A stretch of 64,000 nucleotides of DNA, from positions 124,001 through 188,000 of the forward strand of contig QYAI01000004.1 in the NCBI GenBank assembly GCA_003988855.1, given 5' to 3'. Under the pieces are notes generated by a model that saw only the letters and a list, made by a program, of their open reading frames with translations, ran no database searches and was not told the origin of the DNA. Below are positions 54,821 through 64,000 of the stretch, one piece after another (position 1 is the first letter of the stretch; each line of letters begins with the position of its first letter). The stretch comes from Arachnopeziza araneosa (Eukaryota > Ascomycota > Leotiomycetes > Helotiales > Arachnopezizaceae). Position numbers and translations under genes: made by a program.

Positions 54821-55301
54821 TCATCGTCCTACAGCTGTATAGCCTCGCTGCGTATCCTCGATCCTCACGCCTTGCTCGCTCCTCTTTGCGAGTATTTTCT
54901 TTACCGCAGCCGTAACAAGCAAGCTGACAGTCCCTGCAATGAAAGTCAGGACAACTATCTGGTCCTTACGACTATCCCTTTGAAAACAGGTCGTGAAAAC
55001 ATCCTTCTCTTTCGCGTCTCTACAGAAGGGCAGGTCATAGCCTAGACAGAAGGCTTTATTGCATGCTGAACAGCCTACAGTAGCAGCACGGGCAGGGGAT
55101 TCGTTGAAGGCTGGTGAAATTGAGGAGTGAGGGAGCTCTATTATGGTGCTGTTTGTAAAACAGGTGCATTTGCAGAAGGATGGAGGAGCTGAACAAGTTT
55201 GGTCAATTGATATACTGCAGCAGGACAGGAAGAGGCTTACAAGCTACAACTGTGGATACTACCAAAGCGAGAACAATAAACAGAAAGATAAGGCGCATCA
55301 T
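54821..55301 (-). CDS. Small cysteine-rich single-pass membrane protein
   Basis: Two exons on the minus strand: 55301-55241 and 55188-54821; 142 aa. Exon 1 encodes a signal peptide (MMRLIFLFIVLALVVSTVVA). The 52-bp intron (GTAAGC to TTCAG) joins it in phase 1 to SPPSFCKCTCFTNSTIIEL. The outer/lumenal part has eight cysteines in close pairs (CKC-C, CSAC, CLGYDLPFC, C) and N-glycosylation site NST. DVFTTCFQRDSRKDQIVV leads into one membrane helix (VLTFIAGTVSLLVTAAV) and a short basic tail with EDTQRGYTAVGR. This layout, including the CFQRDSRKDQ join to the helix, resembles a conserved fungal membrane protein family of unknown function. No long ATG-started frame exists, so it is easily missed. 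A second in-frame ATG is at 55298. Confidence 0.78.
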
Positions 55302-55497
55302 TGCTTGAGATAGCTGTAGTCAATAAGACTATAATAGGCTGAGTGCCAGGACCTTGGGGCTTCAAGTCGCAGCCTTGAAGGTCTGAATATCTGAGTTGCT
55401 GGAGATGCTAGGGTCGCAAGGTGCTGCCGCGCTAGTGACAGCCTCATCCCCGAAAAAGCTGAGCCAACCGAACCAAACTTTTATACCATCAAACACC

Positions 55498-56797
55498 ATG
55501 CGCCGAATACCAAGGTTACAGAGGTCAATCGACCTGTCGAATCTAAGAGCTTCAGCTCAAAAGTACTCTCCTTACGTCTGCTCGACTTGCCGACATCAAA
55601 TTACCTCCTTTTCAACATCGACGATTAGAGCGGCACAGGACAAAGTTCCTCTCACAGAGAAAATTCGAAGAAATATATGGGGAACAAACAACCCGCCAGG
55701 ACTGAAAGATCCATATGGAGGTGGAAGTAAACTTGATCAGGCTAGGAAAGGGGTGCAGAAGCTAGAACCGGAGACGGAAGTTTCAGAGGAAGAGCATGAA
55801 TTGGAAATAGAGGAAGACGAGAAACCAACGCTGGCTGTCACACCAGAAGATAGCACATATGAGCCTGCAACGACATGGGATGGCTTAGAAGAGGTTGGAG
55901 AATATGATGGATACGAGGCTTGGGATGCAGAGCATGGCTTCCGATCAGGATTTTCTCCAAGTGAGATTATGACGGATGGCTTTCAGATTACTGCAACGAT
56001 GCACAGAGCTTTAGTGGAGGTGTTTGCATTGAAACAAGCAAGCAAACCCCTTTCTGAGCTCTTTGATCGGGAACCTGGTGAAGATTTGACCCAAATGGTC
56101 CGAATAACGCCTTCTGCAACTGGAGCTGAGTTGAAATTTTCAAGGCATCTTTCCAAGGAGGAATTTATCCAGTCGTTATCAAGTGTAATTGATGAGACTG
56201 CGGAGAGACTCAATCCTACTGAGTCCGAGGAAGACATTGCAGCAGATAGATCTGAAATTGATCCCCTAGAACCTAGATCTATCTTGGTTGACGAGGTCGC
56301 TCAGAAAGGGAATCCGACCGAGTCGGAAGAGGATGTTGCAGCAGATAGATCTGACCTCAATCTCATTAACGAAACAGCTCATACCACATACGAGGACCTT
56401 GTAAAATCATGGAATTTTTCGTGGCATCGAGTATCTTTGGCAGATCCTGAGATAAAGTTTGCTGTAAGAATTTTTATCCTACTTAATTAAGATAGAAAAC
56501 TAATCCTCTACCTAGGTGATGAAGCGTATGCTGCAATTGAGTGGCATCAAGTTCTCAGATGCAGCCATTAAGCGTACCAATACAGCAGGAGATTTTCTCG
56601 AGCATGTCATCAAACCACCAAAGCCACGTAAAGTAATTGACGCGCTTGCTAACGAGTCGGAGCTTCTAAATCTTTCAAATGTTAGCGTCTTTGCCAAGAG
56701 AGTTACACCAATAGACAAAGAGAAGGCTGTTGGCAGATGGAAGATCATTGAGCAAGAGCTTGAGCGACGGGGTCTCCCTGTTACTGGACATGAATGA
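55498..56797 (+). CDS. MRPL13: Mitochondrial large ribosomal subunit protein mL50
   Basis: Two exons: 55498-56463 and 56516-56797; 415 aa. mL50 (Mrpl13 in yeast) is a mitochondria-specific protein of the mitoribosomal large subunit. The N terminus MRRIPRLQRSIDLSNLRASA is basic and suited to import. YSPYVCSTCRHQITSFSTS and PLTEKIRRNIWGTNNPPGLKDPYGG are the fungal mL50 N-terminal blocks. The C-terminal part (EDLVKSWNFSWHRVSLADPE, VMKRMLQLSGIKFSDAAIKR) is the conserved region. A duplicated acidic segment (NPTESEED then AADRS) lies at about residues 239-285. The ATG at 55498 was chosen because the in-frame upstream extension lacks targeting character. The 52-bp intron closes in phase 0. Confidence 0.85.
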
Positions 56798-57026
56798 TCA
56801 TCCCGCGATGTATTCATATCTTTCAAGAGCTTTTTGTCTACATAATATTGCATTTCTGGAATGTTATAAATAGGTTGAGAATGTACGATCATACTGTTGT
56901 GTATTTTCTTGCCGTTTTAAGTTCAAGGAATGCATACTTGTGTGTAGTTCTTTCATGCTGCATCAGTGATTTCTCATGTCTTCTAAACTTTACGAGCCAT
57001 ACTCGAATCCTTATAGCAAAGTCATA

Positions 57027-57608
57027 ATGCCTCCCAAAGGCTCGAAGAAAGCCACGACTTTGAATGCACCAGATCATCTCTTTCAAGATGTGACACGTAC
57101 GACAAGAAGTGGGAAACGCTTCGCCTATACCTTTGCAACTCCTCTTCCGCCAGCCAAGAAACAAAAGACCGAGCAGGAAGTCGCAGAGGAAAAGGAGTTT
57201 TACGAAGCTTTAAAGACAGCACAGCCTGGAGAGTGGCCTTTTGATGCGTCTTACAACGAGGCCCCGGGCTTGAGAACTTATGGTCCAAAACCTGGCTCCA
57301 CTAGAACAGCTCCGTTTGTGATACATGTTGCTTTACCAAAGAAGAAAGAGACTCCTGCTACCAAAGAGAGTGCTCCCGTGGAGAAGGCAATTCCTGCTCA
57401 GAAGGCAACCACCGTAAAGAGAGCTGTCGCTGTAAAAAGGGCAGCTCCCGTCAAGAAAGCCGTTCCAAGTACGAAGAGAGCTTCTCCGCGCATCACGCCA
57501 TCTGCAAAAAAATCCACCCCCGCCATCAAGAAGAAAGCTCCTACAACTAAAGCGACTATGTCTACTCCGAAGAGGACTACGGAAGTGTCAAAGGCGAAGA
57601 AGAAGTAA
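57027..57608 (+). CDS. Lysine/alanine-rich basic nuclear-type protein, unknown function
   Basis: Single exon, 193 aa, from MPPKGSKKATTLNAPDHLFQ to the end KAKKK. Residues 30-105 look ordered, with RTTRSGKRFAYTFATPLPPAK and EFYEALKTAQPGEWPFDASY. The last 85 residues are a tail of short Lys/Ala/Pro/Thr repeats (VKRAVAVKRAAPVKKAVP) like linker-histone tails, without a winged-helix domain. It would bind nucleic acid or reside in the nucleus. An in-frame ATG at 56976 would add 17 residues; I prefer the MPPKG start. No known family recognised. Confidence 0.65.
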   Translation: MPPKGSKKATTLNAPDHLFQDVTRTTRSGKRFAYTFATPLPPAKKQKTEQEVAEEKEFYEALKTAQPGEWPFDASYNEAPGLRTYGPKPGSTRTAPFVIHVALPKKKETPATKESAPVEKAIPAQKATTVKRAVAVKRAAPVKKAVPSTKRASPRITPSAKKSTPAIKKKAPTTKATMSTPKRTTEVSKAKKK

Positions 57609-58141
57609 TGTAGAAGGACTTGGGACAGTCAGGTTGCTCGAGGAGGGCTTAAAAGCAATGTTTGAGCTACAAGTAAGGTTCGCTCTTACCTTTTGTTCTA
57701 GGGATTGGAAAGAGTTTGTAAGTTGTGGGTTTGGTGAGCTGGTGCTGATAGATGGCTATTGTTGGACTTGCGTTGGACTTTGTTCTTTGTCCCATTCTAT
57801 GGAGATGAGGATCATGCTTTGTTTCTAGTTATGAGTTTGGTTTCTTCTAATAGCTGATGATGGCATGTAATGAGGTTAAGCTTTGAATCGCGATATGATA
57901 AATCGACACACATGTGATGTCGAAGACCTCTATTTATATTGCGGTTGTAGCTTGAAAGTGCATAATTCTGATTACATATTTGTCGACCGAAAAATCAAGT
58001 CGTAGCGTACTGCCAAGCTTGCCTTTGATTGTTCACAACTTATATACTTATAGAAAGAAAGCACAAAGGCTTTCGGTCGAGTAGCTTAAGTTACTAGGTA
58101 AAATTTTGAGATTTAATTTTGTATTTTTAAGTCATTCTCTC
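57609..58141. other. Convergent 3' region, no gene seen
   Basis: 0.53 kb between convergent genes, AT-rich in its second half. Nothing recognisable. Confidence 0.5.
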
Positions 58142-60317
58142 TCAATCTTCGTCACTATCATCACCAAAGATGGCTTTGAAAACTGCCTCACCAGCCCTCT
58201 GGCCTTCTAAGGCTTCGTTCCGATCTGCATCAACCACAGTTTCCTTAAGTTTTGCTATTGGTTCTTCTTTAGTCGCCGGTTTGGGAGACTCCATGTCTTC
58301 TCTTTTTCGATATTGATAAGAGTCTTTCATCATATTGTTTATAGCATCCTTAGATACTAAGTCTGGGGCCGTATTCTTTAGGCCAGGTCCCTCATCGGCA
58401 TGCTCAGCTGACCCAGGTTGAACATGAGCAGGCGGTTTCACGTTGAACCTTTTGCATAGAAGCCTCGTAGGATACCAGTCCTTCGTAATCCGGGTCATAG
58501 GTCCATACATGCCCATGTTCGCAGCTTGTTCAGCAGGATCTTCTGGTTTTGGGGTGGGTTTACTAAGGAGAGAAGTAGATATTGATTCTCGGCCATTCGT
58601 GACATTGGGTGCTGTTGAAGAAGACGTGAATCGTGTTGCCATCATTCCAGACATTGGTTTGAAAATCTGGGCACAATTGGCAAACTCCTTCAGTTCCTTT
58701 AACCAGTCATGCTTTGAGGTACCTGGAACTGGTTCAGGGAATGTATTAATAATTCCAGATTGATTTTCAAGATAAGCTCTATATCGGCTGCGCTTTTCTT
58801 CATCTTCACCATATGGCATGAAACCACTGGCGCCTCGACTGAGTGCAGCATCAGCAGTAAACTTATCTACCTTCGGAACTTGGGACATGAATTCCTTTTG
58901 ACGCTCTTCCTCGGTCATATCATATCCTGCGGGAATCTCACCTAATGCTGCCGGTAGATTTGATTTTCCTGAAGCTATAGCAACTCGATCTCGAGCTGCA
59001 GGCGAGAGGAAGTCGAAAACTGACTTTCCAGGTAACGCAGATTCTCCGAGAATTGACGCTCGAGATTTTGGGTCCAGTTGAGATGCTTTCGCTGCCTCTG
59101 CTGTAGAAAGATAAGACATGTTTTGAGAACCTGGTTTAGGCTGCTTCGATGATTTCCATCCCTGAGGGATCGGCAAGGGCAGGTAATTTGCTGCAGAATC
59201 TACGACCGTGGAAAACTCGTCTATACTACTAAGAACGAAGCCATCAAGCGGCAAGCGGCCATCATGACATTTTCTTAAGCCAGCGGAGGCGGCTGCCATA
59301 GCTGTCTTCTTAGATATGAAGACGGGTTTTGATCTCAGTAAGGGATTTGCAGTACCATAGATGGGTTTTTTCTTCTTCTTATCTCCTCCTATAACGCGGT
59401 TGTAGGATATTCGTGGCCCTATTTCGTATGGATCCTCATCATCTGAACCAGTGTCATTTAATATTCCAATACCAATACCACCACGAGGTGGTTTCTTCTT
59501 TTTCTGGATCTTGGGCGCCAGTAATCCGCGATCCGTTTCACCGTCTTCATCGTCTGACTTGGGCGTATCTGACGCAATACTGAGTTCAGAAGATAGCTTC
59601 GGTTCTCCATTAAACCCAAGGCCCTTGTGATCATGTTTCCTGACGAAACTGATCATATTGGTGTTTTCTGGTGCAAACAGGTGAGTTTCAGAGGCCGTAT
59701 TCTCTGCATTCTCTGTTCCGTCTAAGCGTGCTTTTCGCCTTATTTTGGGTCCTATTCCTTGGCCCTCTTTCCAACCCATCCTCTTGAGGAGTTTCACTCC
59801 CACTGTGTCCCCTTCTACTCGGAACAAGTCGATTAAAGCTCCTCGCCGAGTTGCATCATCCTGTGTAGACCCAATTCCAGCAAATTCCTGGGCTGTATGA
59901 ACCCTCTTTGCATCCTCAGCATCTGCGATATCCTCCTCATCCATGAAATCCTCCAATCGCTGTTCGGTTGGTTTGCTGTCATTTTTCATCCTATTGGACC
60001 GAGAAGAAATAAACGTGGAGGGGGTCCATCCCTCTTTCGATCCAACGGTGTTAAAATATCTAAAATATCATATTACTGAATTAGTCTCTCTATATCATGA
60101 CCGGAGCTTACCCAGCACTGAAGCCGCCTGTAAAAGCACCATGGAGGCGTTTGAGGCCCCGCTCGTCTCTGACTTCCTGCTTCCAAACAGGTACGTAGGA
60201 TCCATCGTCTCGCACATCCGGGTCTAGAGGTGGAAGTGGCGTCCCGAAGACGACGAAAGGTGATTGTTGGGCCTGCAAATCCGCCTCGTAGGTTGCACGA
60301 GACCGTTTCCCAGACAT
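58142..60317 (-). CDS. G-patch domain protein, GPATCH1/TGH-like splicing factor
   Basis: Two exons on the minus strand: 60317-60112 and 60059-58142; 707 aa. Human GPATCH1 and plant TOUGH are spliceosome-associated proteins with this architecture. The N-terminal DUF1604-type block (DVRDDGSYVPVWKQEVRDER followed by GLKRLHGAFTGGFSAGYFNT and VGSKEGWTPSTFISSR) is restored exactly across the 52-bp intron. A G-patch follows near residues 155-175 (GVKLLKRMGWKEGQGIGPKI), then acidic and Lys-rich linkers. The conserved GYDMTEEERQKEF and the MYGPMTRITKDWYPTRLLCK blocks are in the C-terminal half. G-patch proteins often activate DEAH helicases. Length is in range for fungal members. Confidence 0.9.
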
Positions 60318-61590
60318 GGCCGAGGCATGAGAACAATGGAGTAGACCCTAGTGATATGCGAATTGACGGCAACAGGACTGAAGGAAGAGCTGTATGAAAA
60401 ATCGAAGCTTACCATTGGATGGCTTAAACGCGAGATACCGAGTCTAGCTCAGAATAGGCGCGCGTCAGACTGGGCTGAAATGTGTTTTGGCATTTGGCAT
60501 GAAATATTTCCACCAGGTCTTACATCAAACTAATCACTTTGGGAAAATGAAGTTTCCAGATACCGTAATCGTGAGAAACTCGACCCTTTCCCAGACTCAT
60601 CATGAAGATCTCGACTCTGAAGTCGAAGCTGATGATTATCACTAAAAATAAAACTAAGAGTCTTGTCGCGCAGCCAGCACCTTGCTGCACGGAGCACTCG
60701 ACCGGTGTCTCAAACTGCACAACGGTATGAATGGCTTGGATCAAAGGCGCCGCGTGCGTAATGCAATTCCACTGGGGAGCTGACCGCCTGGGCTTCAAGG
60801 TCTGAGAGCTGAGAAGGACGGCCTGCCCTTCTCTTGATAAAGAGAAAGGGCTTTCTTTTTCTCTTCCTCTCTTCTTAGAGGCGCTGGAAGAGCCCAAATC
60901 ATCCAAGTACATTCATCTCGCATGGGTCTACCTAGTTTCTCATTGCCACCACCAAAGAAGAAGCCGCATGATATCAAATGCCTCGCGTGCGACAAGTGAC
61001 AATGTGCACGATGCCTTGATTCTAATTGCAATTGCCAAGAGCAAACAGGAGCGTTCGCCCAGGACCGTCTTGTTTGTTGCCAGTGTGTGGCTTGCGGGAC
61101 CTAAACTTGGGATAGCTTTAATTTTGGGAGCCACTTTGCCATGGTCCTCAGCTGCTGAGACCTGCAGGTTGAGTTATCAGCCTCTACATAAACGAGCTGC
61201 TGATGTGATGTGACCTACACACACGAAGTAGACATCGCACATCCATTCTCATCGTGCCTCCGTTCCCTCTCTCCCATATCACCGAGATCTTGTTGTTATC
61301 CGTAGCCTATTTTGTTGCCGCGTGCCCCGCGATCAAAAACTCAGCAGTCGCAGAGACCAACCAGCCACCAGGTCCTCCAAAGAAGGCCTTCTGCGCTGCC
61401 CTCGCATCCCTCTGACAACACAAACGCATCAGGAATTTCCAGTATCGAACTTTGCAAGCCATCCTTTGCGCGGGTCAATTCCCTTGTTTCAGAAGTGACG
61501 TCGCTACGGATCTCAGGGGTGTCTGAATGCTGTAATTTGGACTAAACATACCTTGACCTTCGGCAGGCTATTCCAAGATCGATTTCACTT
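60318..61590. other. 1.3-kb divergent intergenic region
   Basis: Holds promoters of the G-patch gene and KIN1; the 300 bp before KIN1 are C/T-rich and probably a long 5' leader. Small open frames at 60520-61213 look spurious. Confidence 0.5.
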
Positions 61591-64000
61591 ATGGCGACCG
61601 TGGAGAGGCACCATACCCACAAACACAACCAATCAATACCTGATAGGTCTGAGCGATCGCAATCCTCAAGATCAAAGGGAGCCTCTTCGCACCATCGCAC
61701 TTCTTCACGCCACGCGGTCGTGGACGAGAATTCGCCCCATTCGAAGTATGAGACTTCGAACGTCGCGCAAACACATCGGAGAAGCATAAGTCAAGATCGC
61801 CCTCTGCCACCACGACAAGAGTCCTCGCGGAGCGCAGCAAGTCAGTCCCGTTCTGGCCATCATAGTCGACAGTCTTCAGACATGGCGACCGTCGTTGCAA
61901 ACGGAGGGGGTCCCGCTCCTGTGGTCACACCGCAACAGGAGTCGAGACATTCTGGGAAGCCAGGCAAGTCAAGGACTACGATTCCTGCTCAGACTGGCAA
62001 TTGGGTCCTTGGGAAGACTATCGGCGCGGGGAGCATGGGCAAAGTGAAACTTGCGAGGAGAGTTGAGGGTGGGGAACAAGTAAATATCACGTCCTCTGTC
62101 CGAAATCGGGCAGTGAGTACTAACAAATACTATCAGGTTGCCGTGAAAATCGTCCCTCGAGGCACTACCGACGACGGACATCACCAAAGCAAAGCTGATA
62201 GGGAAAGGGCTGAACATTCCAAAGAGGTCCGCACAGCTCGAGAAGCTGCCATCGTCACACTTTTGAATCACCCATATATTTGTGGCATGAGAGATGTTGT
62301 GCGAACTACATATCATTGGTATATGCTTTTTGAATATGTAAATGGCGGACAAATGCTCGACTACATCATCTCTCATGGGCGTCTAAAGGAGAAGCAGGCT
62401 AGGAAGTTCAGCAGGCAGATCTCAAGCGCATTGGATTATTGCCATCGGAACAGCATTGTCCACCGAGATCTCAAGATTGAAAACATATTGATAAGCAAGA
62501 CGGGGGACATTAAGATTATTGATTTTGGGTTGAGTAACATGTTCAACCCTCGAGACCACCTTAAAACATTCTGTGGAAGCTTGTATTTTGCAGCACCGGA
62601 GCTTCTGCAAGCCAAACAATACACAGGACCAGAAGTTGACGTGTGGAGTTTTGGTATTGTTTTATACGTCCTAGTTTGCGGGAAGGTACCCTTTGATGAC
62701 CAGAGCATGCCAGCTCTCCATGCAAAGATCAAGAAGGGCTTGGTTGATTATCCTGGATGGCTATCACCTGGTAAGTCGAATTCTAAGCCTCTATTAAGGT
62801 ACCTGTGAGTTAACTCGAGGTAGAATGTAAACATCTCATTTCTCGAATGCTTGTTACGGATCCTAGACAGCGAGCGAGTCTGCAGGAAATCATGAACCAC
62901 CCTTGGATGATCAAAGGCTTTGGTTCTCCACCAGAAAATCACCTTCCAATTCGCGAACCTCTTCGTCTACCGCTTGATCCAGATGTTATTGCTGCTATGA
63001 CTGGGTTTGACTTTGGCCCACCGGAGATTATAAAGGCACAATTAGAAGATGTTCTTGAGTCGCAAGATTACCAGAAGGCTGTCCGCTTGGCCTTGCATGA
63101 ACGAGAGGCTCAACCGACACCAAAAGATCCAGAGAAGAAGAGAGGATTTGGCTTTGACTTCTACAAGCGGAGAAACTCGTCCAACAGCCGCGATACCCTT
63201 ACGGCTCCTAGCGTGGAAGGCTTAGGATTAGGAAGCGATCCGATTAATGCATACCATCCACTGGTCTCGGTCTATTATCTTGTTAGGGAGAAGCAAGATC
63301 GTGATCGAGCTGCAGCTAATCCCGGAGCCACAAGCATGCCTCGTGCACCTGGAGAGGCCCCGCTTCAAGTACCAGATATACCAGCACCAAAAGCGGCACA
63401 TACGAACGCTGCAACGTATGAAATGGCAGGCGAAAAGCCAACTGGTGGTAGATCTCGACCTCGGGCACGTACCCATGGTGAGGATGAGGTCACAGAATCA
63501 ATGAAAAACGTCAAGCTCGCTAGTAGTGGTCCAGCATCTCCAGCCATTGTTGAGCCATCCACGAATACCCGAAAGGAAAGTACTGCTGCAGGGATATTAA
63601 GAAGATTTAGTACGAGACGACGAAAAGACCCTTCTGAGAAGCCTCATCCGCCACTTGTCACAGTCCAGTCTCCACATGAACCTAACACTCCCCGGAAAAG
63701 CTTCAGCGTTCGTCGAACTCGTGAGAGCGATACAGATGGACCACCATCTTCGATGCTTCGATCCGGTAGTAGCCAGCCTCGTCACAGCGAGCTTTTAACG
63801 CCGCCGAGATCTGCGGACAATCAGCGAAGTGCTAAGCCGTTAGGGAGATCCTCGAGCGTAAATTCTGCCGAATATAGGAAGAAGGATTATCGACGCGGCA
63901 CCTCAGAATCGGCCGCACCACCTCGAGTAACTTACAATGAGCCACCTCCCACCAGCGGTTCCGATCATTCGAAAGAAAACGAGAAATTATCTCGCGGGAG
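61591..64000 (+). CDS. KIN1: Kin1/PAR-1-type serine/threonine kinase (3' end outside window)
   Basis: Exons 61591-62079, 62137-62770, 62824 to beyond the window end; about 602 codons seen. Kin1-class kinases (PAR-1/MARK family) control polarity, septation and exocytosis. The Ser/His-rich N terminus (136 residues) precedes the kinase domain: glycine loop GKTIGAGSMGKVKLA, catalytic Lys in VAVKIVPRG, EYVNGGQMLDYI, HRDLKIENIL, IDFGLSN, and the activation segment TFCGSLYFAAPELL. After the kinase come PWMIKGFGSPPENHLPIREP and GFDFGPPEIIKAQLEDVLES, typical of fungal Kin1. Intron 1 (57 bp) is stop-free and a multiple of three, so the frame reads through, but TACTAAC and CTATCAG inside it and the family word GEQVAVKI argue it is spliced. 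A KA1 domain is expected beyond 64000. Confidence 0.95.

Noticed and set aside
62080..62136. Reading KIN1 straight through as one exon
   Set aside because: Inserts 19 residues before the catalytic lysine strand; a perfect branch site and acceptor indicate an intron.

Overview
The window reads as nuclear DNA of a filamentous ascomycete (Pezizomycotina; a leotiomycete-like genome is my guess only). Evidence: nearly all genes are eukaryotic and monocistronic, most carry short introns (about 45-75 bp, a few near 95-175 bp) with GT..AG ends and CTAAC/CTGAC-like branch sites, and the gene content is typical of that group: class II hydrophobin, Ish1 repeats, fungal kelch membrane protein, DUF2458, Sip5, ARA2-type aldo-keto reductase. 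Gene models were built by joining exons by hand; phases and total lengths were checked for each. No tRNA, rRNA, CRISPR or intact transposon was found.

Layout. 0-4.1 kb: two fungal proteins of unknown function with N-terminal hydrophobic segments. 4.7-14.3 kb: dense housekeeping block: nucleoside hydrolase (+), LSM8 (-), VPS26 (+), NUP120 (-), RAD51 (-) with two MCB boxes in its promoter. 15-19.2 kb: two unknown proteins separated by 2 kb without a recognisable gene. 19.9-26 kb: ribosome-biogenesis genes ACL4 and PUF6, with GIR2 (RWD) between them and a PIN-like carrier after them. 26-31 kb: accessory-looking stretch with 2.4 kb gene-free DNA, a class II hydrophobin, a fluoroacetate-dehalogenase-like hydrolase, and a secreted protein that keeps the class II cysteine spacing and intron positions. 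31.5-45.5 kb: a probable mitochondrial small protein, an Ish1-repeat stress protein, a kelch membrane protein, a COX14-like protein, DUF2458, an unknown protein and DAHP synthase with a Gcn4-type site. 46.6-52.8 kb: SIP5, a second hydrophobin-like secreted protein, ARA2. 52.8-54.8 kb: an AT-rich, gene-free island with a 36-bp minisatellite and an inverted repeat. 54.8-64 kb: a small cysteine-rich membrane protein whose coding exons lack any long ATG-started ORF, mitoribosomal protein mL50, a lysine-rich protein, a GPATCH1-type splicing factor, and the Kin1/PAR-1 kinase, cut by the window end.

Most genes are independent housekeeping units rather than an operon-like system. Several share short divergent promoters (LSM8/VPS26, GIR2/PUF6, COX14-like/DUF2458). 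The most unusual biology is the set of three secreted proteins with the C-CC-C-C-CC-C cysteine order, two of them outside recognisable hydrophobin sequence space but tied to it by intron placement.
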